Below are positions 13,001-24,335 of a stretch of DNA of 64,000 bases, piece after piece. Made by a program: the position numbers and the translations under genes. The DNA comes from Vanilla planifolia. Its lineage: Eukaryota; Streptophyta; Magnoliopsida; Asparagales; Orchidaceae. The stretch lies in NCBI GenBank assembly GCA_023846275.1, contig CM043877.1, forward strand, positions 12,941,107 through 13,005,106, in the 5' to 3' direction. Positions within the stretch are counted from its first letter, which is position 1. Each line of letters opens with the position of its first letter. The notes under the pieces were generated by a model, which saw nothing but the letters and a program-made list of their open reading frames with translations, did not search any database and was not told where the DNA came from.

Positions 13001-14640
13001 AGAACATGCAATAGAGATATAAAAAATCATAATAGTTTTGGCAAGAAAACAATGCCCTCAAAAAAATCAAATTAAGACCAAAATACTCGTATATTAAATA
13101 TTCAGACACCCAAGAAGGCAATATACTCTTTCTCACCCTCTAGGGTCTTTACATCATCGATCTAAACATTACATCTAATCCACCAATAAAAAAACAAACA
13201 AGCTAACTAGAAATGAAGAAAAGAAGTAATATAATGGAAGAGGCACAATTAAAAGATTGGTTGATCCCTTCTAAAAGGTCTCTCTATTACTCTCCTCTCA
13301 ACAAAATATCGATGATAAGAGTCTTCAATTAATTCAATAAGATTACAAACATTATGCTCGAGTTATGCTTTCAAATTTTCCCCAAGGGTCTTTTTATAGT
13401 CTAAAGACCCTTGGAATAAAGTGGAGGAAGCATGACAATGAGACTGGCCAAACCCCTTTCAATGGTCTCTCTCTTCTTATCCTACCACATCATAATAAGG
13501 ATGGCAAGAATCTTTAATTAATCTAATAAGATTACAATCACCACACCTAATTATGTTGTTAGATAACCATCAATAGTCTCTTTTATAGTACATATGTCCT
13601 TAAAAAAAAAATAAGAGATAAATTTGAAGGTTCTAATTCTAATAAATGAGAAACAACCACAAACAAAACTTTGACTACTTGAATTCAAATCCAAACCAAA
13701 TCTCAATTTTCTTTAACTCTACTTACACTCATTCTGATCCACCTCAAAAAACACTTCCTTAAGTCTTCATCAATAAGTGCATCTAGCCTTCAAAGTCATC
13801 TGCTTGAGTGACCTCTTAATACATTATCAAGACCCTTATCTTGCTCAATGGTCTTATTATGACCATGATATTTTGAGTTAAGACATCTCATCGTGTCAAG
13901 CTCTCGAGCACTTCTCCACCTACTTTAAGTCTACACCTTAAGGATAAACCTCCTACTGCTCCCTTCAGACACCTTTAAGAGTTATCCTCAAAATTGTTCC
14001 ACAATGTCTTCCTTATTGCTTGGTCTTTAATTATTATAATACTTTTCATGATCTCCTCTTTAGACCCTTTATATTTTCTTAAATCACTTACTACTTTCCT
14101 CTTAAGAACTCTTTCCCAAAATCTCCTTTAGAGACACATCTTTCTTAAAAACTTTCTATCAAAATCCTCACTAGAGCTAAAAATCTCATGATCCTACAAC
14201 TAACATGATCATTAATCATCCATTCATTGTGGTGTGTCTGGTAATAATCTCCTTGGTATAGAATGTTCACTTTCTAATCAAACAAAAAAAATGGATATTG
14301 TCTCAATGTATAATTCACTTGAGTGCTTCCTATGTTGAAGATACAAATCACTAAACTAGAACTTTTGCTTAGTTTCTACTACATTAACACTCTCATCTTC
14401 AATGAATATAAATAAAATAGCACAACTTGTGTGTGCAACATTTGCAAGATCAATACAAGGACTTAAAACAAATAACTTAAATGTTATATATTGATCAAAG
14501 TAAACAAAAAAAACCTACACATGATAAAATTCCATAAGAAATGAAATAAAAATGCATAACCATTATTTTGTATCATAAAATAGAAAAAAAATTATAAAAT
14601 ATAACTACACATGACCATAGAGAGTGACTTCTCTTATAAA
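10036..14640. other. AT-rich stretch with two sets of diverged tandem repeats
   Basis: No gene is supported. Two repeat patches stand out. At about 11745-11915 a unit of about 72 bp, containing 'ctcagtt.ttgatca' and 'gactagatgaa', occurs two to three times. At about 13245-13640 a unit of roughly 200 bp occurs twice, sharing 'ggtctctct', 'aattaatcta/ttca ataagattaca' and 'tctttt.tatagt'. Both sets are well diverged. The second resembles LTR-type sequence in texture, but I found no primer site or coding remnant. Confidence 0.4.
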
Positions 14641-14669
14641 ACTTAGGATTAAAGAGAACACAAAGCGAG

Positions 14670-15259
14670 TGCTGAGTGATATCTTGAGAGGGGCATCAGT
14701 AAATAAAGAGTGACTTCTAATAAGTTTCTAGATAGAAGGTTATAGGGATGAATTGTCCCATATCATTCATTAAGGGATCAATTCTAGTATTTATATGAGA
14801 TATCATGATCTTAAGATATCAAGACACCTTTAGATAGTAAAACCTACTTAGGTCAAGATGGGCTCTTCCAAGGAACAATGTCTCGATATAATGATACCAA
14901 GATATCACATTTGGTATTAAAGTAAAACTCTGCATTAGTTTGATACTATTTGAGGACAAACAAAATGAAAGTTGGCAAGCCTATAACACTTGAGACCAAA
15001 GAGGGTAGAAAGTGATGCTGGGTAATGTTTTTAGAGAGAAATTATTAGACAATAAGAGGTTCTTAGCAAGCTTCTAGATTAAGAGATGGGAGATGAATTA
15101 TCTCGCATTGATTACAAAGTACTTAATTCTAATGTTTATATGAAATATTATGATCTTAAAAAAAATTGAGTCATCTTTTAAATGCAAAGCTCACTTGGAT
15201 TAAGATGTGACAACCAAAATAGATATTATCTTGACATATAAAACTAGAATGTCAAGTCT
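14670..15259 (+). mobile_element. TRIM-like miniature LTR element
   Basis: LTR 1 is about 14670-14909 (240 bp). The matching LTR 2 starts at about 15013-15016 and runs to about 15259. They share blocks such as 'tctagat', 'gatgaatt', 'ttctagtatttatatga' and 'atgatctta' in the same order, clearly diverged. The interior is only about 100 bp. It starts with 'tttggtattaaag' (14910), resembling the tRNA-iMet primer site, and ends in a purine-rich tract 'gagaccaaagagggtagaaa' (14993-15012) just before LTR 2, as a polypurine tract should. LTR 1 starts TG and ends CA. With no coding capacity and under 600 bp in total, this has the layout of a terminal-repeat retrotransposon in miniature. Such elements rely on proteins from other retrotransposons. 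The LTR 2 end and any target duplication are uncertain. Confidence 0.65.
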
Positions 15260-15888
15260 TAAAAAAGAAACGAAGTTGACAATGATTTTTTAAAGTTTTT
15301 TAAGTCCCAAAATTGTGGTCTCTTTTAAGCTTGATTTCTTTGAAGATAAATTATATTCTTTTTTCCAACAAAAACTCTCTTTGCTTTTAAGGTATAGAAA
15401 AATAAATCTACCAACAATAAGGATGCAAATTTATTATAATAATCAATAAGTTTATATAGAGTGCTCCCATGATGTCAACAACTACAGAGATTGCCATGCT
15501 CATCCAAATAAATACTAAAAACTTTAATGACATAAAAACATATTGTGACTTTTTCTGGTAGAGATAATCATCCAAAATAATTAAATATGTTAGATCACTT
15601 TATCACAAAATATTGAGATCTCTAAATCATAAATATATCACCACATAAACTTTCGAATTATAATACTCATGTATGACAATTTTGAACTGTTAAAATAATC
15701 AAAAAATGAAATATAATCATGTCTAATATAAACTTTAAAACATAGGCATATAATCCTAACACTACTATAAACCATAATATAACCTCATTACTCATATTCG
15801 ACCTCCACAGTTTATAGATTCAAACAACAAAATGTTAAAATAGTGAGTTTTTAATTCAACTAGTACATTCAAAAAACATATCTAAAAC

Positions 15889-15965
<77 letters not shown>

Positions 15966-16746
15966 AATGTCATATAAAAAATCTTGAAAACACTTACGTA
16001 ACTTTAAAGCATATGTACATTTAATGGTAGAACATAACTTATTTTTCACATTTTCTTGTTGTTCTACTATATAACTATGCAACTTCATGAAAAGCAAAAC
16101 AAGATCGAGCAAAATAGTGATCTCAATGGCTGCAGGAAAACTTGGACAATGCAAAGATTAATAGAGCAACATTTACAAAACAAAAAATCTAGATGTTGAA
16201 CAAATTTGTGTTATAATATTAAGTAAACATGTTATTACATTAAACAGTTAATTCCTACAAATAACATGACCATATCATTTAGCAAAGCACCTCTCTATTA
16301 ATTCATGATTTCATTATGCTTGTTTAAAATTCATATTTAAAAAGGAAATTTTAAAAATGCTCTTTAAAATGAAGCTTGAATATAAATTAAAAACTTTTTT
16401 TTACAAGATCATTGACATTAAAACAAAAATACACTTCAAAAAATTGTTTTTGAAAGCTAAGTAATCATACATCAGTTATGCATTCATAAACATGTTAGTT
16501 TAGGGTCTATTTAAACTGAATTTTAAAAAAACATTTATAATTTTTGCATTTCAACTAGAAGACATTAAACAATGAAAACACTTATATACAACACTAATTT
16601 TTACCTCATAGCATAAAGTAGCAGTTGAGTTTATCAACAATGAAGGCAAAATACTCCTCCCATCACTAAAGAAAACCACATGAATACTAAGCCAATGGCC
16701 CAGTAAATCCTACCCCAACCAAATTCTTATCATTTGAGAGCCATAG
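15260..16746. other. AT-rich sequence downstream of the Myb/SANT-like gene
   Basis: No gene is supported. The only frame of note on the minus strand (15882-16154) gets its length from translating the (AT)n microsatellite as alternating I-Y residues and is spurious. The 3' untranslated region of the gene ending at 16747 should lie at the right edge of this stretch; I could not pick out a convincing polyadenylation signal. Confidence 0.4.
15890..15961. repeat. (AT)n microsatellite, about 36 units
   Basis: An uninterrupted alternating T-A run of about 72 bases, self-complementary and likely highly length-variable. Confidence 0.97.
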
Positions 16747-19700
16747 CTAAACTGCAGCCAATTCACCCTTTAGCCAACGCTTACGGTCCTCGCCTCGAAG
16801 TGACAAGAATATCTCGCGATTTTCTTTAACTTTGAAAACCTTTCCTACCTTCCATATGTTCTCTCTTGAAAATCCATCCAACCTGTAGAAAGCAGCAATA
16901 CATCTTTTGATGGAGAATTCTGTTTCTTCATGAGTTGGTGTTCTCATTTCAGGACACACCATGCATTGTTCACCATCTTTTTCCATGGCTGTCAACATTT
17001 CCATCAAGTCAGAAGTTTTCGACGTCGGAGATGCATTGGCAGATGTTTGAGAAGGGCTTTCTAGAAGTTTTTTGTGGGCTATGGGAGATCTTGGAGATGC
17101 TCGAGCCGACGGAGAGTTCATAAGCGAATCATCGAACTTTTCAGGGTCTGGCTTGGCATTGAACGTTTGAGACGACTCCCCAAGGATGGGTTTGTCAACA
17201 TAATTCCCTGTAGAATATCCCAATTACTCCAATAAAATGAACTCATACAAAAGGAATGGTGTGCATGGTTAAGATGGAACCTTCATTTAACTCCTCAAAC
17301 ACAGTATAATAAGGCCAGGGCTTCTTGTACCATTTTTTTGCATCCTTATTTTCGAGCAAGAGTGCCTTCCATTTATCTTCTGGGCCTTTGACAACACTAC
17401 TTGTGTAATCCCACTCGAAGCCACTCAATTCTGAAAGCTTCTTCAAAACTTTGTATATCTTTTTCATGTTGTACAGTGTTTCTTGAAGCTGGCCTTTAGA
17501 AACATCAGCATCTGGAAACTTTTTGTTGAAATCTAAAGCAATTCTTTCCCATGCATGTGTAGCCAAGGACTTGTTTTTCCGCCAAGGTGGCCTATAATAA
17601 CTCCGATACTGCTCGAGAAGATATCTTCTCTTGACGTAATCCCACTTATGCTCCAGTTCTTTGTTCTCACCTAAAGCAAATTAGAAAAATGTTTAATAGC
17701 ATAACTGAAGAGTTGTTCTAGGAAAGTGACTATAGAAGTTGAAAGAAAGAAGACTTAAGCAACTATTTAACTGACTCTAAAAAATCACTAACTGGCAATG
17801 AAAGTAAAAACATGTCAAGCAGAAGGCCGATTCTTAACTAATTGTGCATTTTGCTTCAAGAACTACTCTGCTTGGGAAAGCCATTTCTTGAAGCAAACGA
17901 AGCATTGATGCAATGAAGGCAATGAAAGTAGCGATAAGTTGTAGATGCCGAATTAAGTGCATTAAAACTAGTACAAAATTGAAAACCAACATTGGGCACC
18001 ATGTACAAGGTTTTTGAGGCCAATTTATCGCACCCAAATATGCATAAAACAATGGATATGGTTTGTTGCACGCATATGCTTTACTTCTAATATTTCAACC
18101 AGGCTGTTGTTTATGTTGCCGAGATTGGGTTGTGGTAGGGGCAAGAAATGAATAGTACTACTGAAAGACTGCAGTACACTTGATGGTTGGTATTGCAAAG
18201 GTATTTCCACCTAAGGAGCTAACCTGAGGGAAGTAAAAGCGATGATCATGTCGTTTGCAATGCAGGAGCTAGAAGCTAAACACCTCAGAGGTTTCCATAT
18301 GCTTGCTTCCTTGTAATAATGACAGACTATAGTTTTTCTACTGTTTTCTAGCTTTTCCTATTAAAGCAACTCAGCATTGTAAATTCAAATTTATTATGAT
18401 TGAGTTTTTAATGAAATTTCTGGTTTACACTACAGATTCTATTGTCATTGAAGATGGAATTCATTTGTGATCATTCTTAGCATGAAATCGTGAGAAACAA
18501 ACCCATCTCCTTCATACTCAATCTGCCAGGCTTGCATCTGTCCATTCGCACACCTGATCCACAATAGCGCCGCACCATGTGCTTCTGCGAAGCAAATGCT
18601 CACCCCTCCGCACACTCCCACTGGTGCGTGTTCGTGCTACACCAGCACCTGCGCATCGACCATTAATGCATTTCTGCCAACCCATGTCTGCTCCACTCAA
18701 CCATGTAGCTCCACCGGTACATGTCTATGTCTGCACAACTCTGCCCACATGCCAAACCCAACTGCATGCACCAATTCCATGCACCAGGAAGGACGCTGCA
18801 AAATGAACAGTGCCCGGGCTAGTTCTTTCAATTTTTGAGCCAAAGCTACTCCTGGTTCCTCACCCTTATCATTTGGTATCAGAGCTCCTTTTTTCTCTAC
18901 TTCCTTTGCTATAGAGCTCTTTTTTTTTCCTCTATATCATTTGGTACTAAAGTACTTCATATCTTGTTTTCCCCACTTACATTGTTTGGTAACAGAGCTA
19001 ATATTTTTTTTCCTCCATTTGGTATCAGAATCAACTAATTTCAATGGACATTGCAAAGAGAAAATAAAATTTTCATCCAATATATCCTCTATAATTCTGT
19101 GGTAATTGTGGAATTTTTTCCCTCTATTTTGTCACATCCATGGATCAAATAGAAGGTTTGCAAAAATTAGTGGAAGATATGGAGCAAACAACATATTAAA
19201 ATCAAGCAAAAATTCATTGCCAAATAAAAAATTTCATGCTTGAAATGCAAAGCCAAATGCAAAACTTTAAGAATAACATGCTAACCTATTTGCAAAACAT
19301 TGCTCTTACCTTCCAACAGAAATTCCACCATCATTTGAGATTGAGGAACATGAAAAGGTTCAAGCCCATAAGTGGAAAGAGGATAATTAGAGGAGAAAAA
19401 AAACGTTTTAAGTTCTTGAGTTGTCCCCTAGTCAATTGTCGTTAATAACCATACAGCAAAAAAAATTTTGATGTCAATGATATTGATTCTTATTATATTT
19501 TTTGTTCTAACTCTTTGCAAAGATTTTTTATTCAATGGAAGAACAAAAAAACACATAGAAGAGACATGTTTGAATTAGTAGGAAATTAAGAAGTTAGGAC
19601 AACACTTATTGGATAACCACCTCAACTTCAACTATACTGAGTAGAATTTTTTTTTGGCAATAAGAAATGATGTAAGACAAGAAGAGGTAATTGAGTATGA

Positions 19701-22426
19701 TTATATAAAATATGGAATGTATGAAAAACAAGTGAAATTTAGATCATAAAAACAAAAACAAAATGTTTATCATAAACTCATCACATTAACTATAACAAGA
19801 TAACCCTAGTTTTGGACCAACTAAAGAAAAACATTTAAGCAACAATGGGAATAATGGAACAACATTTTACGCACAAAAATGAAGCTTCTAAAGTGATAAA
19901 TCAGCTAGTGAAATCAAAGAAACATTCTATTAGAATATCAAAGTGGTGATTAGTGAGTGATCATTGGTAGTTACTGGTTGTTAGTTTTTTTAAATATAGT
20001 TGGTTTCAAGGTATCAATAATTCATGTAATAACTTATAAATGTTTACAAATCTGGAATAAAAGGAAGATTTTTGCTATTCTTGAGTTATTCTCATTAAAC
20101 TATTACTTGGTAGTGTGAATGAGAATAAGGCTTTAGTAAGTGTTGTCCTCCTCTCTTCATCCCTTCAACCTATTCCTTCACAACATTGTTCACACACCAC
20201 TTGCATTCCTCCTTTCCACTTCTTTTGAATTCTTTCTCATCCCCACACTCTCAAGTACTATAGCAACTACATTTGCACACCTGATTAGCTAAGCTTGCAT
20301 CTAACCGCTCACATGCCAACTCCACAATAGTATTGCACTAGACAATGAATGCTGGCCCGTCTATGCAGCAAATGCTCACTCATCCACTCCTGCACACTCC
20401 TGCAAGCACTCCCACGAAACAAGCACCCCGTGCAGTGACCATTCGAGCATTTGCACCAATGCATGTTTGTTCCACTTGTGCGCACAGGCCCCATGTGAAC
20501 ATTTGTTTTCGTGTAGCTCTTCCCGCACACTACTTGCACACCAATCTCGTGCATCAAACCCAACTGCCCATATTAGCTCCACACATCAGACCAGGCTTTG
20601 CAAAATGAACAATGCCCAAGCTAGTTCATTCAACATTTGAGATGGTGCTCCTCTCCATAATTTTGTATCAAAGTTTCCTTTTTCTTTTATATAATTTGTT
20701 ACACTATCATAATCTTTTGGCTTACTTTCTTCTAAGCAACGTCACAACCATGAAATGGGAAAAGTTCTTGTTTTTAGTTTACCTTAAAGGAAGAACCTAA
20801 TATCATTTATGAAGGGATCAACTCAAAAGATATTTTGAAAGAAAACATAATAAAACACCAATTATTATAGTAATTAATAAGCATATTATTTACATCCTAA
20901 TAGTTGTGCTTCATATTTTATATTTTAATACTTCAAATGAAACACAACAAAACACCAATTATTACACCAATTGCTAGGCCTACTATTTACATTCTAATAT
21001 TAATGATATTGCTTAATATTTCATAAGCTAATGCTTCTACTAAATTTAAAACATAGATATCAATCATATCCAATTTATCATAATACTTTTTGCAATGCAC
21101 CAAGCCTAAAGTCTTAATACACATACTAATTAAATGTTTTGCAGAAGAGAAAAGAGTGTAAATCTTTCGAATCATGATAGCTTCTCCGATGAAGTGGCAT
21201 TTAGTTTTGATGTATTTGGTTAGCTCATGAAAGATTGGATTAGTTGCAATGTGAAGAGAAACATGATTGTTATAGTGCATAAACAATGGTTTTGTATTAT
21301 GGAAACTAACTTCAAGTAAATTTTTAACTTCTAACATCTTGAAGTCTATATGAGCCATGTCTCAAAACTCAGCATCAATGTTGTACAAAGACAACACTAT
21401 TTGTTTCCTACCCCTATTAACTAGATTACAATCCAAAAAAATACAATACCTAAAGAGGATCATGAATCTTTCGACTTAGCATAGTTGGCACCAGAATTTG
21501 CCTGAACCTATCAATGACTATGCATTGGAATAGTAACCCTTTTTCAGGATCCACTTTGACATATTTCAATACTCTTATAGTAGCATCCCAATGAATCTCT
21601 TTAGATTATCAATAAACTGATATATAACATTTACAATAAAAGAGATACCACATCAAATAGATCAATTTCCCATCAATCAACAAAATGAGATTTATCCTAC
21701 AAAAGCGCTCCATCATATTCCCAAAAACATATGTTCCAATAAATCAAAGTCTCAATGGGCTTAGCACCAAGAAGATATACAACTTTTAAGAAGTCAAAGT
21801 TCTGTAACAAAAAAAATAACTTTTTGCTTGTTACAAGTTATCTTAATCCCAAGAAAACATTGTGAGATCTTTTTCTTTAATGGTAAACCAGAAACCACAT
21901 GTTTTTGTCATAAACAATAAGCTTAGGTACAATATGCATGACAACACATTTGATTTCACTCCATCATAAACTAAAAGCACAACCATCCAACATGCACTTT
22001 TTTGTGCCTCGTCTACGCTGTTTTTGTCTACAAGTGCAGTGCATAAATAAGGTTTTAAGTCATTTAGCAACACATTAATCAGAATATCATTGACATTTTA
22101 AGCCAACAACCTGTTCTGCCTTCAATGACCTGTGCAAGAACATAAAATTGAAATAAGAGAGAAGGGGAAGCGGCAAATGAATCGAAAGATGATTAAATGG
22201 ATGTAATCTAACCATAAATGGTTTTTCGAAGTGGAAGAGGGTCTAGAAAACCGGGAGGGAGCTTGGTCCTGTTTTTGGTTCTTCCCTCAAGCCTCCGCCT
22301 TTTGGCATGGAGCAACTCTTTCTCACTTTCCTCAGACATTTCCGCATTCTCCGAATCCCTGTCACTGCTGCTGATATAGATCAACCCAACAGAGGCCGGC
22401 GGCGGCGTTAGTTCTTTCTCCGGCAT
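16747..22426 (-). CDS. Myb/SANT-like DNA-binding protein, three exons
   Basis: Coding exons are 22426-22213, 17670-17281 and 17207-16747; their sum, 1065 nt, closes to 354 aa. Both introns interrupt a glycine codon after its first base (ATG|GTTAGA...TTTAG|GTGAG and GAAG|GTTCC...ACAG|GGAAT), so frame is kept. Residues about 76-200 match the plant Myb/SANT-like domain (Pfam family PF12776): W-rich start (HKWDYV), WERIALDFN, QLQETLYNMKKIY, SGFEWD, and a closing DKWKALL..YYTVFEEL. An acidic, Arg/Lys-rich leader (ESEKELLHAKRRR) comes first and a Ser/Pro-rich linker (ARASPRSP) precedes a C-terminal 'FYRLDGFSRENIW' region. Proteins of this family bind DNA and some are relatives or partners of Harbinger transposases; the target here is unknown. 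The ATG at 22426 is chosen because upstream sequence in that frame soon meets a stop. Intron 1 is 4542 bp and full of retroelement debris; intron 2 is only 73 bp. Confidence 0.82.
18290..18871 (+). mobile_element. LTR-like repeat, copy 1, followed by a primer-binding site
   Basis: The well-resolved right part (about 18530-18871) aligns with 20290-20660, sharing 'gcaaatgctcac', 'cacactcc', 'caaacccaactg', 'tgcaaaatgaaca.tgccc' and 'gctagtt'. It ends 'cttatca' two bases before TGGTATCAGAGC (18874-18885), the plant tRNA-iMet primer-binding site, exactly where a 5' LTR should end. The C-rich U5-like composition contrasts with the AT-rich surroundings. The left boundary is not defined; 18290 is an estimate. 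Confidence 0.6.
18874..19030 (+). repeat. Ladder of four tRNA-iMet primer-site-like motifs
   Basis: Four motifs of the form TTTGGTATCAGAGC occur in a row on one strand: tggtatcagagc at 18874, tggtactaaag at 18942, tggtaacagagc at 18987 and tggtatcagaa at 19020. T-rich spacers, often with 'tcc' nearby, separate them, with start-to-start intervals of 68, 45 and 33 bp. Only the first sits at the LTR edge and is a perfect primer-binding site. The rest look like duplicated and decayed copies. Confidence 0.75.
19140..19445 (+). pseudogene. Retrotransposon gag start, decayed
   Basis: About 110 bp past the last primer-site motif is an ATG (19140) opening MDQIEGLQKLVEDMEQ, followed by a stop at codon 20. 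Beyond it the frame continues as a glutamine- and methionine-rich, coiled-coil-like stretch (MQSQMQNFKNNM) and then a basic tail. A position just after LTR and primer site, with a Gln-rich helical N-terminus, is typical of plant LTR-retrotransposon gag. No zinc knuckle, protease or RT follows before the second LTR-like copy, so the element is internally deleted. Gypsy or copia membership cannot be decided. Confidence 0.5.
19945..20665 (+). mobile_element. LTR-like repeat, copy 2
   Basis: This is homologous to copy 1 in its right half. Its left edge is plausibly the 'tgattagtgagtg' near 19948, preceded by 'atatcaaagtgg', which could be a worn polypurine tract. The middle contains 'ataaaaggaag', a possible promoter/R region. 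On the right it is followed by 'ttttgtatcaaagttt' (20661), again a decayed primer-site motif, and then 'tttgttacactatc'. A plain 3' LTR would not have a primer site after it, so this is either a second 5' end or part of a tandem arrangement. Confidence 0.55.
20985..21880 (-). mobile_element. Ty1/copia RT-RNase H fragment
   Basis: Minus-strand translation gives, in order, FLGIKI (copia RT 'YFLGxEI' block), GAKPIET and GKLIYL pieces in shifting frames, HWDATIRVLKYVK-like sequence, PEKGLLFQ, the 'YGYCIFLDCNLV' block, and then an intact stretch at 21358-20987. That stretch contains LFMHYNNHVSLHIATNPIFH, TKYIKTKCHFI and a C-terminal LDMIDIY. This is the copia RNase H domain, where the usual 'YCDN(K/Q)AA' has become HYNNHVS and so lost its catalytic Asp. 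Frame changes and stops show it is dead. It lies within intron 1 of the Myb/SANT-like gene, in the same orientation. Confidence 0.85.
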
Positions 22427-22670
22427 ATTACCTTCCAATGGCCTGTCAAGATAAGCTCTCTGCTTGAGAGCTTTTCGTTGTAGAGATCACATAGATAGGG
22501 ACTAGGAGCTAGTTAAGCACTTGTTTCCGGAGAGCAGAAGAGTGCTGTGGTTGGCATTCTAATGGCCTCGAAAGTAGCGGACGGGAATGCCTTTCTGCGA
22601 AGATTGCACCTTCTGTTTTGCTGTCAGCAAAAAGAATGAGCAGTTCATGTCTAATTGATGGTGGCGGATG
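22427..22670 (-). promoter_or_regulatory. GC-richer leader and proximal upstream region of the Myb/SANT-like gene
   Basis: Immediately upstream of the start codon the composition is much less AT-rich than beyond 22670, as expected of a 5' untranslated leader and proximal promoter. The frame upstream of ATG 22426 stays open only to a TGA at about 22478. I cannot place a TATA box or transcription start with confidence. Confidence 0.35.
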
Positions 22671-23160
22671 GACCTATTAAATCATTATTTTTATTTTTTT
22701 ATTTTTTTTGATAAATTAAAAATCAAAAAAATTCTAATTAATTATTTTTATCAAAATTTTATTTTCAGTAAACATGCAACTTTTTTTTTTCCTAAAATCT
22801 CATTTTAGTACATCTTTTCTAAGCATAAGTTGGAGTCTTACTAATTTTGTGTTTTGTGGAAGAATTTTTCTTTTGTTTAAACATCACAAACATAAAAAAA
22901 TGACATTATAATGAGTAAAACATTTATATGAAAGTGTCAATAAAAGTGTTTGAGATAGTAATATAATAACTTGTAAAGATCAAACATAAATTATTAAAAT
23001 TTATATGATTTAATTATAACTCAAATCTCTATTCTTATGAAAGGATATCTTAATTAAAAGTGGTGATATACGAAATATAAAACAAACAATGCACTTTCCC
23101 AAATCTCATAAATGAGAAAAGGTCATTGTGCTTTTTTAAATGTCTCTTATTTGTCTTGTA

Positions 23161-24335
23161 TGTCCCAACGAATAAGGTTTTTTCTTTATATGTGTGTGTA
23201 TGTATATACGATAGCATTTTATTCTCGTTTTGTCCAATAAATTTTAAAATATTAATAGATTAAAAATTTTAAGAAGTTTGATCAATGTTAAAATTTTTAT
23301 ATATTAATATGTATGTTATAAACTCACAATAAGGCATGACTTAACTTGTATTACTTTTTATTATATTATATAGCATTACTTGCTAAGCTTGTATTTCATA
23401 AGGATCAAGAAAATGATTAATAAAGATGATTATTATTTTAGTAAAAATCATTTGTATCATATTAACACATAATTTTATATGTTAATGGATGAGTTATTAC
23501 TGGTTTTAAAATATATAATACACTTATATGGAATCATGTGTATATATATAATAAACATATAATATGTATATAATTTTTTCATGACTTATTTTGTGAGCAC
23601 ATTATTCTCAATCATAGTACGATATAAGTTTCATACAATATGATATAATTTTACTTAAGAGCCTATCTTTGGGACTTAATTAAATATTTAATAGATTTGG
23701 ATCATAGTAGTTTGATTTACTTAGCATACTAATATAATAACATATGTATGTCCCAACGAATAAGGTTTTTTCTTTATATGTGTGTGTATGTATATACGAT
23801 AGCATTTTATTCTCGTTTTGTCCAATAAATTTTAAAATATTAATAGATTAAAAATTTTAAGAAGTTTGATCAATGTTAAAATTTTTATATATTAATATGT
23901 ATGTTATAAACTCACAATAAGGCATGACTTAACTTGTATTACTTTTTATTATATTATATAGCATTACTTGCTAAGCTTGTATTTCATAAGGATCAAGAAA
24001 ATGATTAATAAAGATGATTATTATTTTAGTAAAAATCATTTGTATCATATTAACACATAATTTTATATGTTAATGGATGAGTTATTACTGGTTTTAAAAT
24101 ATATAATACACTTATATGGAATCATGTGTATATATATAATAAACATATAATATGTATATAATTTTTTCATGACTTATTTTGTGAGCACATTATTCTCAAT
24201 CATAGTACGATATAAGTTTCATACAATATGATATAATTTTACTTAAGAGCCTATCTTTGGGACTTAATTAAATATTTAATAGATTTGGATCATAGTAGTT
24301 TGATTTACTTAGCATACTAATATAATAACATATGT
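23161..24335. repeat. Exact 588-bp tandem duplication
   Basis: The block 23161-23748 is followed directly by a second copy, 23749-24335, beginning 'tgtcccaacgaataagg' and ending '...ataacatatgt'. Read side by side I saw no difference between the two copies, in sequence that is otherwise AT-rich and unconstrained. No gene lies inside. Exact identity means either a very recent duplication or an assembly artefact. Confidence 0.93.

Larger units (their letters stand above)
17671..22212 (-). other. Intron 1 of the Myb/SANT-like gene, enlarged by retroelements
   Basis: From the host gene's viewpoint this 4.5-kb interval is one intron with a GTTAGA donor and a TTTAG acceptor. It contains a copia pol fragment in the gene's own orientation (20985-21880) and, on the opposite strand, LTR-like repeats, primer-site motifs and a gag remnant (about 18290-20665). 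The segment 17690-18290 holds no recognisable gene or repeat. Adjacent exons retain intact frames, so the insertions have not obviously destroyed the gene. Confidence 0.75.

Noticed and set aside
15882..16154. Minus-strand frame of 90 codons with a long I-Y repeat
   Set aside because: It is the (AT)n microsatellite translated; no gene evidence.
17834..18210. Minus-strand frames between exon 2 and the LTR-like repeat
   Set aside because: Inside intron 1, with no domain and no splice support.
18518..18838. Overlapping frames on both strands in the C-rich block near 18.6 kb, and the similar set at 20.31-20.61 kb
   Set aside because: They are shadows of the LTR-like repeats; length comes from base composition and they lack domains.
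18874..18885. TGGTATCAGAGC as part of a tRNA gene
   Set aside because: Only the complement of the tRNA 3' end is present, and it follows an LTR edge, so it is a primer-binding site. No cloverleaf was seen.
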